DNA of 64,000 nucleotides from Paenarthrobacter nicotinovorans (GTDB lineage Bacteria; Actinomycetota; Actinomycetes; Actinomycetales; Micrococcaceae): contig NZ_CP089293.1 of the NCBI RefSeq assembly GCF_021919345.1, forward strand, positions 620,001 to 684,000, read 5' to 3'. Below are positions 17,568 to 25,838 of this stretch, piece by piece; within the stretch, counting starts at the first letter, position 1, and each line of letters begins with the position of its first letter. The translations under genes were made by a program, and so were the position numbers. Under the pieces are notes generated by a model. The model was not told the origin of the DNA. It saw only the letters and a list, made by a program, of their open reading frames with translations, and ran no database searches.

Positions 17568-18574
17568 GCCAAGCCAAGCTTGGTGAGGACGTCCGCCACC
17601 CGCTTGTCCTGGTCAGTCAGGAACGTCTGGAATTCGTCGCCGGTGACAAAGGCATCCGTCCAGCTGTGGGTCTTGAGTGCTTCCTTCCAACCGGCGGACT
17701 CGTGCATCTTCTCCAGCGCGGCGATCAGGGATTTCTTGTCGGCGTCGCTGATGCCCGGAGGGGCTACGACACCGCGCCAGTTGGTGAACACGAGGTCGAT
17801 GTTGGATTCCTTGAGGGTGGGGGCGTCCACGCCGTCAAGCCGCTTCTCGCCGCTCGTGGCAAGGACGCGGACCTCTCCGGACTTGATCTGTTCCAGGTAC
17901 TCGCCTGCGCCGGAAGCTGCGAAGCCGAGCTTGTTGCCAAGGATGGCGGGAAGGAGGTCGCCACCGCCGTCGTAGGAGACAAAGTTGACCTTCGTGGCGT
18001 CGATGCCCACAGCGCCGGCCAACTGCATCGGCAGGAGGTGGTCCGGGCCGCCGGGCGAGGAGCCGCCGCCTACGGAGATCGACGCGGGATCTGCTTTCCA
18101 CGCCTTCACCAGGTCATCGATGGTCTTGTAGGGAGAGTCCTTGCTGACCATGATGGCGCCCGGCTCTTCAATCAGCTGGGCCAAGGGCGTGGTGTCCGTC
18201 AGTTTCGATTGTGACTTGTTGGTGTAGCTGGCACCCACCACGCCCAGGCCCATGAGCATGGTCAGATCGCCGTTGCCCTTTTCGTTCACCACGCGGGCCA
18301 GGCCCACAGTGCCGCCTGCGCCTGCAAGGTTGAACACTTCAGTGTTGTTGGCGATCTTCTCATCGTCCAGGACCTTGGCCGCTGCCCGGGCGGTGGTGTC
18401 GTAGCCGCCACCGGGAGTGTTCGGAACCATGATCTGGAGGCCGGTGATGGGTCCGGCGGCAGCGCAGGAGCTTTCGGAACCAGTGGAGTTCTTGCCGGTG
18501 GCACCACAACCGGTGGCCATCAGGGCGAGGCCGGCGGCGACGGCGGCGACTCGCAATGCGCGGATCTGGCGCAT
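17564..18574 (-). CDS. tctC: tripartite tricarboxylate transporter, substrate-binding lipoprotein TctC
   Basis: A 336-residue extracytoplasmic binding protein of the Bug/TctC family with lipobox LMATGC (Cys 23). The ligand-contact region PGGGYDTTARA (about 53-63) and the GGGSSPGGPDH block are characteristic. GAGGAACACC precedes the ATG. It is the first gene of the operon, divergent from the histidine kinase at 18808, an arrangement common for TctCBA with its sensor pair. Confidence 0.93.
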   Translation of the reverse strand: MRQIRALRVAAVAAGLALMATGCGATGKNSTGSESSCAAAGPITGLQIMVPNTPGGGYDTTARAAAKVLDDEKIANNTEVFNLAGAGGTVGLARVVNEKGNGDLTMLMGLGVVGASYTNKSQSKLTDTTPLAQLIEEPGAIMVSKDSPYKTIDDLVKAWKADPASISVGGGSSPGGPDHLLPMQLAGAVGIDATKVNFVSYDGGGDLLPAILGNKLGFAASGAGEYLEQIKSGEVRVLATSGEKRLDGVDAPTLKESNIDLVFTNWRGVVAPPGISDADKKSLIAALEKMHESAGWKEALKTHSWTDAFVTGDEFQTFLTDQDKRVADVLTKLGLA

Positions 18575-18807
18575 GGTGTTCCTCTTCTCAGTTTTGAATT
18601 CTCTGCAGGGCGATCAACGTTGTGCCCCGTGAACTGATGCTAGGGGCCGCAGTGACGCCGATCACTCTTGTGTTCGCAGTGATCTTTAAGTTCATTGCGT
18701 TCACGGTCCTGGACGGTCCATCACGGCTCTGGGGTATAGTTCCGATACGCCACGCGGAGCGCCCCCAGACACCTCCGGACTCTGGCACCACCAAAGGAAA
18801 CCACGCA
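18575..18807. promoter_or_regulatory. divergent tctC / sensor-kinase promoter region
   Basis: A 233-bp gap that must hold both promoters and, by analogy with CitAB/TctDE loci, the response-regulator sites. A TATAGT box at 18735-18740 is a plausible -10 for the kinase gene, but the matching -35 is poor. I could not identify a clear symmetric operator. Confidence 0.45.
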
Positions 18808-20403
18808 GTGACTCGAAGAAGAGGAATGTCCCTTGCCGGGCAATACCTTGTGCTGCAGTTGCTGATCGTCCTGGCGGTGCTGGTGGCGGTGGTCGCCATC
18901 TCCCTGGCGCAGTCGGCCGCCGCGTTCGAACGGACTGAGGGCAGGCGGGCGTTGTCGGCAGCCGAAGCCCTGGGCAACAACCCCACCGTACGCGCGCTGC
19001 TCCCCACGGCGGAACCGCGCGGCGGTTCGGCGCTTCCCGCCGTCGCCGAATCCGTCAGGACAGTCTCGGGTTCAGCGCACGTGGCCCTGGCAAAACTGGA
19101 CGGCACCGTCATCACGGCCTCGGACCCCGGACTGATCGGCCGGCCCTTGCCACTGGGAGAGAGCCGGGTGATGGAAGGAAGAGCCTGGACCGGCGTCGTC
19201 ACCAGCAACAACGTGACAGTGCTGTCCGCCCACGTGCCGGTAATCGACGACTCCGGGCAGATGATCGGCATCGCATCCATCAGCCGCAACTACCCCTCCA
19301 CCCTGGAAAGACTCGGCGACGCCGTCCCCAACCTCCTCACCTACCTGGGCGTGGCCAGCGTCCTGGGGGTGGCGGGTTCGCTTCTCCTGTCCCGTCGCGT
19401 CAAACGGCAAACCCTCGGCATGGAACCCCGGGAAATCACCGGACTGGTGGAAAACCGCGAAGCCATGCTGCAGGGCCTCAAGGAAGGTGTTGTGGCGTTG
19501 GACCCCCATGAGCGGATCACGGTGGCCAACCAGAGCGCCCGACAGTTGCTCGGATTGCCCGACGACTGCGTAGGCAGGAAGCTGCGCTCCCTCCCCGTCG
19601 AATCCGCCCTGAAAGTGGTGCTGACCCGCGAACAGTCGGACCCGGACCAACTGGTGCTGGTAGGGGAGCGGCTGGTGGTGATGAACCGGGTGGCGCTGCG
19701 CTCGCACGGGCGCGACATCGGTTCTGTGACCACCCTGAGGGACCGCACCGAGTTGTCCTCCCTTGAGAGCGAACTTGGTGCCACCCGTACGGTCACGGAC
19801 ACCCTCCGCGCCCAGGCCCACGAGTTCGCCAACCAGCTCCACGTCATTTCGGGCCTCATCCAGATCGGCGAGTACGATTCCGTGGTGCAGTTCGTCAACG
19901 GTGCCACCGTGGAGCGGACCCGGCTCAATGACGACGTGACCCGGCGGATCGAGGATCCCGCGCTCGCTGCCCTGCTGATCGCCAAGGCCAGCCTGGCCAC
20001 TGAGCGCGGCGTCGAGTTGAAACTGGACCCCCGGTCCGCGCTTCCGCGCGTCAAGGACGAACTGTCCCGGGACATCACCACCGTGGTGGGCAACCTCGTG
20101 GACAACGCGTTCGACGCCGTCACTGGCCTCGCCGGGGCATCGGTCCGCGTGCTCGTGGAGGACTCGCCGGACGGTGTCGGGGTGACTGTCCAGGACAACG
20201 GCCCGGGAGTGCCCGCCGGTTCTGCCGAGGAGATCTTCCAACAGGGCTACTCCACCAAGGAACCGGGACCGGGGGATGCCCGGGGCTTCGGCTTGGCGCT
20301 TTCGCGGGTCATCTGCCGGCGCAGCGGGGGCGAACTGACCGTGGCCAACGACGACGGTGCAGTGTTCACCGCACGATTCAGCAAAGGGGCTCACCACAAG
20401 TGA
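18808..20403 (+). CDS. sensor histidine kinase, CitA/DcuS type
   Basis: A 531-residue membrane sensor kinase. The first membrane helix is near residues 15-36, an extracytoplasmic PDC/PAS-like sensor follows to about 175, the second helix is near 178-196, and a cytoplasmic PAS is near 215-310. The kinase core has the phospho-acceptor His in AHEFANQLH (His 338), an N box (NLVDNAFDA) and G boxes (DNGPG, GFGLAL). This HEFxNxLH pattern is diagnostic of the citrate/C4-dicarboxylate sensor family. I chose the GTG at 18808, after AAAGGAAACCACGCA; the longer frame reads through the promoter. It overlaps the regulator gene by 4 bp. Confidence 0.9.
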   Translation: MTRRRGMSLAGQYLVLQLLIVLAVLVAVVAISLAQSAAAFERTEGRRALSAAEALGNNPTVRALLPTAEPRGGSALPAVAESVRTVSGSAHVALAKLDGTVITASDPGLIGRPLPLGESRVMEGRAWTGVVTSNNVTVLSAHVPVIDDSGQMIGIASISRNYPSTLERLGDAVPNLLTYLGVASVLGVAGSLLLSRRVKRQTLGMEPREITGLVENREAMLQGLKEGVVALDPHERITVANQSARQLLGLPDDCVGRKLRSLPVESALKVVLTREQSDPDQLVLVGERLVVMNRVALRSHGRDIGSVTTLRDRTELSSLESELGATRTVTDTLRAQAHEFANQLHVISGLIQIGEYDSVVQFVNGATVERTRLNDDVTRRIEDPALAALLIAKASLATERGVELKLDPRSALPRVKDELSRDITTVVGNLVDNAFDAVTGLAGASVRVLVEDSPDGVGVTVQDNGPGVPAGSAEEIFQQGYSTKEPGPGDARGFGLALSRVICRRSGGELTVANDDGAVFTARFSKGAHHK

Positions 20404-21068
20404 TCAAGGTCTTGATTGTCGATGACGACTTCATGGTGGCCAAGGTTCATGCCGGGTTCATCCAGCGAAGCCCCGGTTTCGGGGTGGTGGGTGTTGCCCA
20501 CACCGGCGCACAGGCCTTGGCGGAAACGCGTAGGCTGCAACCCGACCTTGTGCTCCTGGACATCCACCTCCCGGACATCAACGGCCTGGACCTCATGCAC
20601 CAGTTGCGGGACGTTGCCCCGGACCTCGACGTGCTGGTGATCAGTGCAGCCCGCGAGGTTGAGACCGTGCGCAAAGCCCTCCGCGGCGGCATCGTCCACT
20701 ACCTGATCAAGCCCTTTTCCCAGTCCGATCTTCAGGAACGGCTGGAACACTACCTCAGCGCCTACCAGGGGCTGGATGCTTCCAAGGTCGAGGCTGAACA
20801 ATCCGACGTGAACAGGGTCTTTGGGTTGGGTGTTTCCGAGCGGACCCTGCCGAAGGGCTGCAGCGTGGAGACCCTGGAACTGGTGGAGTCCGCGTTGAAA
20901 TCAGCACCGGGTGATTTGTCAGCCGCTGAGCTTGCAGAACAACTCGGGACCTCCCGTGTCAGTGCCCGCCGCTACCTTGAGTACCTCCACGACGAAGGCG
21001 CCTTGGACGTTCGACTCAAGTACGGCGTCGGACGTCCCGAAAGGCGCTATGTGCTGAAGGGGCGGTGA
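20400..21068 (+). CDS. response regulator, CitB/DcuR type
   Basis: A 222-residue regulator. The N-terminal receiver has acidic residues DDD (8-10), the phosphorylation Asp in LLDIHLPD (Asp 54) and the Lys in LIKPF. A C-terminal winged-helix DNA-binding domain (about 160-222, LAEQLGTSRVSARRYLEYL) is typical of the CitB class. It starts at GTG overlapping the kinase stop. The likely target is the divergent tctCBA-usp operon, activated when the kinase senses an extracellular carboxylate. Confidence 0.9.
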   Translation: MIKVLIVDDDFMVAKVHAGFIQRSPGFGVVGVAHTGAQALAETRRLQPDLVLLDIHLPDINGLDLMHQLRDVAPDLDVLVISAAREVETVRKALRGGIVHYLIKPFSQSDLQERLEHYLSAYQGLDASKVEAEQSDVNRVFGLGVSERTLPKGCSVETLELVESALKSAPGDLSAAELAEQLGTSRVSARRYLEYLHDEGALDVRLKYGVGRPERRYVLKGR

Positions 21069-21107
21069 GGCCAAACCAGCCCTGGCCGGGTTCAAGCCCT
21101 GCTGCCC

Positions 21108-21584
21108 CTAAACCCCGACCGTCTTCAGGTAGTTCCGGATGCCATCGACAACCAGTTGGTGGTCCTCGTCGGAGCTGAGGCCGGACACCGTCACAGCCCC
21201 GATCACACCTGCACCACGCACGCGGAGAGGGAAGGAACCACCCGCCAGGGTGTAGTCCTCGTGGGCCAGCCACCCGTTGCCCAGGGGGCTGTGGGTACGG
21301 GAGGCAAACAGCTCGGTCAACAGTGCGGTGCTGTGCTCGAAACGCAGCACCGAAGCTGACTTCCGGCGGATCCACTCTTCCTGGTCCGCCGTGGCGCCGG
21401 GCAGGACGCAGCGGAAGAGCACGATGTTGTGCCGGCGGATGTCGATGGCAACCCCGAACTCCGAACTGATGGCATGATTGGCGATCAACGAACCAAGGCG
21501 CCAGGCGTCATGGTGATCGAACGAAGCAAAGACCAGTTCTTCTTCCTGCCGGCGAAGCTCGGCGAGGCGTGGGGATTCAGTCAC
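21108..21584 (-). CDS. UPF0303 / HbpS-like (GlcG family) protein
   Basis: A 158-residue protein of the heme-degrading/HbpS-like fold family (UPF0303). Visible features are an N-terminal helix rich in Glu/Arg and a conserved core (GVAIDIRRHNIVLF, then GGSFPLRV, then GAVTVSGLSSDEDHQLV). Family members have been linked to heme or cofactor binding, but no activity can be assigned here. The GTG at 21584 follows GGAAGGAAACCACC and overlaps the upstream oxidoreductase stop by 8 bp, so it is the last gene of that transcript. An ATG at 21608 is the alternative start. Confidence 0.8.
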   Translation of the reverse strand: MTESPRLAELRRQEEELVFASFDHHDAWRLGSLIANHAISSEFGVAIDIRRHNIVLFRCVLPGATADQEEWIRRKSASVLRFEHSTALLTELFASRTHSPLGNGWLAHEDYTLAGGSFPLRVRGAGVIGAVTVSGLSSDEDHQLVVDGIRNYLKTVGV

Positions 21585-22608
21585 GGTGGTTTCCTTCCGG
21601 GGCGGCATCAGCGTCGTAGCTCAGCCCGATCTGGCGGCGGATCTCATCCATGGCAGCCATGATGGCAACGCTCTCGTCCGGCGGAAGGATGGTGCCTGCG
21701 GTGGAACCTTCCCGGACCAGGCGCTCCAGCTCAGCTGCCTGGAACTGCATGCCGCGACCGTTCACGGGCTGCTCGTAGCGCTCACCCACGGAATTGTCGG
21801 CCGCATGAACGGTGAAGGGGACAGGGTTGTACCAGGTGTGTTCGACGTCGATCCAGCCTTCGGTTCCGATCACCATGGCCCGGTTGGCGCTTGCTGCGTC
21901 AAGTTCGCAGTCGACGATCGCCTGCGCACCGCCGTCGTAATCGAAAACCGCCGCAGTCTGGCGGTCGACGCCGGTAGCAGTCATGGCAGCGCTGGCCCTG
22001 ATCGAGGCCGGCGTGCCCAGGATGTCGAACGCGAAGGAGACCGGGTAGACCCCCAGGTCCAGCAGTGCGCCGCCGCCTAGGGCGGGATTGTTGAGGCGGT
22101 GTGCCGGGTCCTTTGGGAGGTTCTGGTTGTGGCTGGCCACCACCTTGCGGACTTCTCCGATGGTGCCTGCGGCGATGATTTCCCGGAGACGGATCATGTG
22201 CGGGAGGAAACGGGTCCACATGGCTTCGAGCGCCACGAGCCCCTTTGATTCCGCGAGTCCTACAATGTCCCGGGCTTCACGGGCATTCATGGTGAACGAC
22301 TTTTCCACCAGCACGTGCTTGCCGGCGTTCAAGGCCAAGAGGGCGTTCGCGTGGTGGAAGGGGTGCGGCGTGGCGATGTAGACCACGTCAACCAAGGGGT
22401 CGGCCACCAGGTCTTCGTAGCTGCCATGCGCGGTGGCGATCCCGAATTTTTCCGCGAAGGACCTGCTGGACTCTGCCGAACGCGAACCCACCGCCTGGAC
22501 AGTGAAGCCGTTCTCCTTCAAATCCTGCGTTTGCAGCCCGGCTATGAATCCGGTGCCGAGGATGCCCCAGCGGATGGTTCCGTCGGAAGTACCGTTGCTT
22601 AGGGTCAC
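21577..22608 (-). CDS. Gfo/Idh/MocA family oxidoreductase
   Basis: A 343-residue NAD(P)-dependent sugar or polyol dehydrogenase. The Rossmann motif GILGTGFIAG is near residues 13-22. The catalytic lysine lies in EKSF, the variant of the usual EKP found in one subgroup, and GGGALLDLGVYPV lies further on. The GTG at 22608 follows AAAGGACTAACTAC. It lies 4 bp after the beta-propeller gene and overlaps the HbpS-like gene, so the three form one transcript. Confidence 0.9.
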   Translation of the reverse strand: MTLSNGTSDGTIRWGILGTGFIAGLQTQDLKENGFTVQAVGSRSAESSRSFAEKFGIATAHGSYEDLVADPLVDVVYIATPHPFHHANALLALNAGKHVLVEKSFTMNAREARDIVGLAESKGLVALEAMWTRFLPHMIRLREIIAAGTIGEVRKVVASHNQNLPKDPAHRLNNPALGGGALLDLGVYPVSFAFDILGTPASIRASAAMTATGVDRQTAAVFDYDGGAQAIVDCELDAASANRAMVIGTEGWIDVEHTWYNPVPFTVHAADNSVGERYEQPVNGRGMQFQAAELERLVREGSTAGTILPPDESVAIMAAMDEIRRQIGLSYDADAAPEGNHRD

Positions 22609-22612
22609 GTAG

Positions 22613-23497
22613 TTAGTCCTTTGCAGAGTCAGTGAGCGGGTACGCCACATACGCAAAGCGCGCGGAGTCCGGCGACCAGCTGTTGACGTTGAGGGTACCT
22701 TGGCCACCGTAAAGTGGCCATGCTTGGAGTGGGGTGGTCCAGTCCCTGGTCGAAACAAGCACGACGTCGACGGGCAAGTCAGCGGGGTGTCCAACGGTAC
22801 CGCCGGGGAACCGGATGTAGCTGGCGTAGCGGCCATCCGGGGACAGGTGGGGGAACCAGTCGACGGTGTCGGACTTCAGCAGCTGAGTAAAGTCGCTGCC
22901 GTCCGGTCTGATCCGTGCAAGCTGGGCATGGCCCGGTGTTGTTGAGAACGACTCCGTGTTCAGGTAGATCCATTGCCCGTCAGGCGAGTATTCGGGCCCG
23001 TCGCAGTGGCCTGAACCGACGTCGACCCGGGCGGCAGCGCCGCCGTCGGACGCCGTGGTCATGAGCTTGCCGGGCTGCTTGAAGTCGCCGGCCTTAATTC
23101 CGACGTACGCGAGTTCTTTGCCGTCGGGGCTGACGCCGTGGAGGAAATGGAAGGAGCCGTCGTCCTCGGTGATGCGGGTGGCAGGGCCGCCCTTGAGCAG
23201 TCCACGGTAGATATGGCCGTCGTTGGCGGAGAGGAAGATGCCGGTGCCGTCCGGCGCCAGGACGTGGTCGTTGTTGAGGTCGGGGATGCCACTGAGCGGG
23301 ATTTGGGTCAGTTTCGCAGTGGAAGCGTCAAGGCGCCACAGTTTCCCGTCCCCGTTCAGGATGAGGGCTGAACCGTCCATGGTCCAGTTCGGGGCTTCGA
23401 GGAGAATGTGGTCAGTGGCGTAGAGGGTTTCGCTGTGGCCCGTGACCGACGCGATCCGCACCTCGCAACGCTGGCCGGGTTGAAGGGTGCGGATCAC
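22613..23497 (-). CDS. TolB-like / WD40-type beta-propeller protein
   Basis: A 294-residue protein made of repeated propeller blades. Signatures of the form SPDGxxxxY recur (VSPDGKELAYVG, YSPDGQWIYLN, LSPDGRYASYI, WSPDSARFAYV). No signal peptide is visible, so it should be cytoplasmic. Similar proteins accompany sugar-catabolic oxidoreductases and resemble oligogalacturonate lyases in fold, but the lyase residues cannot be checked by eye. The GTG start follows AAGGAGCCAACC. The palindromic element at 23523-23585 lies in its leader. Confidence 0.75.
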   Translation of the reverse strand: MIRTLQPGQRCEVRIASVTGHSETLYATDHILLEAPNWTMDGSALILNGDGKLWRLDASTAKLTQIPLSGIPDLNNDHVLAPDGTGIFLSANDGHIYRGLLKGGPATRITEDDGSFHFLHGVSPDGKELAYVGIKAGDFKQPGKLMTTASDGGAAARVDVGSGHCDGPEYSPDGQWIYLNTESFSTTPGHAQLARIRPDGSDFTQLLKSDTVDWFPHLSPDGRYASYIRFPGGTVGHPADLPVDVVLVSTRDWTTPLQAWPLYGGQGTLNVNSWSPDSARFAYVAYPLTDSAKD

Positions 23498-23522
23498 GGT
23501 TGGCTCCTTGCCACTTTGATGG

Positions 23523-23585
23523 GAGTTTTTGTACAGGTAACGCCCTGAAGAAGGCTTCTAAAGGGCGTTAGCTGTACAAAAACTC
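23523..23585. repeat. palindromic intergenic element, copy 3
   Basis: A 63-bp copy with outer arms identical to copy 1 (GAGTTTTTGTACAG and CTGTACAAAAACTC). The inner arm has changed to AACGCCCT paired with AGGGCGTT; two positions differ from copies 1 and 2 with compensating changes on the other arm. It lies 7 bp beyond the stop codon (23593) of the TIM-barrel gene. Confidence 0.9.
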
Positions 23586-23592
23586 CGGAGGG

Positions 23593-24591
23593 TTAGTCCT
23601 GGCTGAAGGCGGCGTCGAAGCTGGTCTGGGAGGCGGGGAAGTCGAACTTCTTGAGCGCGGCGAGGGCTTCGGGGGCGCCGTGGAGGCGGTCCATGCCGGC
23701 GTCTTCCCATTCCACGGAGATGGGTCCGTCGTAGCCGATTGCGGTCAGGGCGCGGAAGGACGATTCCCAGGGCACGTCGCCGCGTCCGGCGGAGACGAAG
23801 TCCCAACCGCGGCGCGGGTCGCCCCAGGGCAAGTGGGAGCCCATGACGGTGTTCCGGCCGGTGGGGCGGAGCTTGGTGTCCTTGCAGTCCACGTGGTAGA
23901 TCCGGTCCTTGAAGTCCCAGATGAAGGACACGGGATCGATGCCCTGCCACATGAAGTGCGACGGGTCCCAGTTCAGCCCGAAAGCTGGACGGTGGCCTAT
24001 CGCTTCGAGGGTCCGGACGGTGGTCCAGTAGTCGTAGGCGATCTCACTCGGGTGGACTTCGTGGGCGAAGCGGACCCCGCATTCGTCGAAGACGTCCAGG
24101 ATGGGGTTCCAGCGGTCGGCGAAGTCCTGGTAGCCGGCCTCGATGACTTTCTCGGGGACAGGCGGGAACATGGCGACGTATTGCCAGATGGAGGAGCCGG
24201 TGAACCCGACGACGGTGTCCACGCCGAGCGCTTTTGCGAGGCGGGCGGTGTGCTTCATTTCTTCGGCAGCGCGTTGGCGCACGCCTTCGGGGTCGCCGTC
24301 GCCCCACACCTTGGACCCAACGATCGCCTCGTGGCGGAAGTCGATGGGGTCATCGCAGACGGCTTGGCCTTTGAGGTGGTTGGAGATGGCCCAGACCTTG
24401 AGGTTGTACTTGTCCAGGATGGCGAGTTTGGATTCGACGTAGCCGGGTTCGTCCCAGCGCCAGGCGTCCAGGTGGTCTCCGGAGACGGCGATTTCCAGGC
24501 CGTCGTAGCCCCAGCCCGAGGCAAGGCGCGCGACTTCCTCGAAGGGGAGGTCGGCCCACTGGCCGGTGAACAGGGTGTACGGGCGGGGCAT
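23593..24591 (-). CDS. sugar phosphate isomerase/epimerase-like TIM-barrel protein
   Basis: A 332-residue xylose-isomerase-like (AP_endonuc_2) barrel. Putative metal ligands on successive strands are HEVHPSE (about 178-184), NWDPSHFMWQG (about 208-218), HVDCKD (about 233-238) and SVEWEDAGMD (about 297-306). This larger variety of the family includes the catalytic subunits of C-glycoside deglycosidases and enzymes acting on 3-keto sugars; those heterodimers also need a small beta subunit that I do not see here. It is separated from the upstream dehydrogenase by one base, so co-translation is near certain. Confidence 0.85.
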   Translation of the reverse strand: MPRPYTLFTGQWADLPFEEVARLASGWGYDGLEIAVSGDHLDAWRWDEPGYVESKLAILDKYNLKVWAISNHLKGQAVCDDPIDFRHEAIVGSKVWGDGDPEGVRQRAAEEMKHTARLAKALGVDTVVGFTGSSIWQYVAMFPPVPEKVIEAGYQDFADRWNPILDVFDECGVRFAHEVHPSEIAYDYWTTVRTLEAIGHRPAFGLNWDPSHFMWQGIDPVSFIWDFKDRIYHVDCKDTKLRPTGRNTVMGSHLPWGDPRRGWDFVSAGRGDVPWESSFRALTAIGYDGPISVEWEDAGMDRLHGAPEALAALKKFDFPASQTSFDAAFSQD

Positions 24592-24592
24592 A

Positions 24593-25810
24593 TCAGGCTC
24601 CTTCGGTAGGGTTTGCGTGCAACTGGATCAGTGAGCTTTTGGCGGCTGCGGACTCTTCCACGGCGGCGAGGATGTGCTGGACGTTCAGGCCCTCTTCGAA
24701 CGACGGCGATGGCTGGCTGCCGTCGCGAACGGCAAGGAGGAAGTCCCGGATCTGGTGGGTGAAGGTGTGTTCCCAGCCGATGATGTGGCCTTGCGGCCAC
24801 CATGCTTCAAGGTAGGGGTGAACGGGCTCGTTGACCAGGATCCGTCGGAAGCCCTGCTCCCGGACCGGGACGGTGGCGTCCAGGAAGCCGAGTTCGTTCA
24901 GTGCCTCGAGGTCAAACAGGATGGTGCCTTTATCGCCGTAGATTTCGAGCTTGAGGGAGTTCTTCTGGCCCGTGGCCACCCGACTGACTTCAACGGAGGC
25001 GATTGCTCCGGAGGCGAGCGTCAGCGTTGCCCAGGCGGCGTCGTCGACCGTGACATCCTCCATGGCGCTTGCGGGATCAGAGGTTCCGGGGCGTCGGTCC
25101 ACGAACGTCTGCAGGCGGCCGGAGACCTCGGTAACGGCATCGCCCAGAAGGAACAGGACCTGGTCAATCGCGTGCGAAGCGATGTCGCCGAGCGCGCCGG
25201 AACCGGCGGTTTCCTTACGGAGGCGCCAGGTCATGGGGGATTGCGCGTCGGAGAGCCAGTCTTGGAGGTAGGCGGCACGGACGTGGCGGACGGTGCCGAG
25301 GCGGCCCTCGGCGATGAGTTCGCGGGCCAGTGCAAGGGCGGGGACGCGGCGGTAGTTGAAGCCGATCATGGACTGCACTCCGCGTTGGCGGGCTTTCGCG
25401 GCAGCGGCGGTCATCAGTTCGGCCTCACCCAATGTGTTGGCCAGCGGCTTCTCCACCAACACATGTTTGCCCGCTTCAAGGGCGGCGATGGCGATTTCCG
25501 CGTGCATCCAGCCGGGGGCGCAGATATCGATGATGTGGATGTCATCGCGTTCAATCACGGAGCGCCAGTCGGTGGCGGATTCGGCCCAGCCGTACTTGGC
25601 AGCGGCCTCGGCTACCTGGGTGGCGTCCCGGCCAACGAGCACTTTCTGCTCGAAGGCCGGGACGTCGAAGAAACTGGCCACATTCCGCCACGCATTCGAA
25701 TGGGCCTTCCCCATGAAGGCATAGCCAATGGCGGCAACCCCCAGGGGGGCCTTATCCTCGCGGGAAGCCCGCCTGTCGGAAGGCAGGGACGAGTGTGTGG
25801 GCGTGCTCAT
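24593..25810 (-). CDS. Gfo/Idh/MocA family oxidoreductase
   Basis: A 405-residue dehydrogenase. A Rossmann stretch (GVAAIGYAFMGKAHSNAW, with GYAFMG replacing the usual GxGxxG) is near residues 23-40, and the catalytic EKP (HVLVEKPLAN) is near 122-131. An FN-Y-R-VPALALA segment and the C-terminal substrate domain follow. The ATG at 25810 follows GAGGAACCTGACC; a much longer frame runs antisense through the next gene and is rejected. The GYAFMGKAHS form is typical of dehydrogenases that sit next to sugar isomerase genes. Confidence 0.9.
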   Translation of the reverse strand: MSTPTHSSLPSDRRASREDKAPLGVAAIGYAFMGKAHSNAWRNVASFFDVPAFEQKVLVGRDATQVAEAAAKYGWAESATDWRSVIERDDIHIIDICAPGWMHAEIAIAALEAGKHVLVEKPLANTLGEAELMTAAAAKARQRGVQSMIGFNYRRVPALALARELIAEGRLGTVRHVRAAYLQDWLSDAQSPMTWRLRKETAGSGALGDIASHAIDQVLFLLGDAVTEVSGRLQTFVDRRPGTSDPASAMEDVTVDDAAWATLTLASGAIASVEVSRVATGQKNSLKLEIYGDKGTILFDLEALNELGFLDATVPVREQGFRRILVNEPVHPYLEAWWPQGHIIGWEHTFTHQIRDFLLAVRDGSQPSPSFEEGLNVQHILAAVEESAAAKSSLIQLHANPTEGA

Positions 25811-25838
25811 GGTCAGGTTCCTCGCTGTTGCTGCGGAC

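Noticed and set aside
19072..20397. 441-codon minus-strand frame opposite the sensor kinase
   Set aside because: It is antisense to a kinase with all catalytic motifs, and has no domain of its own.
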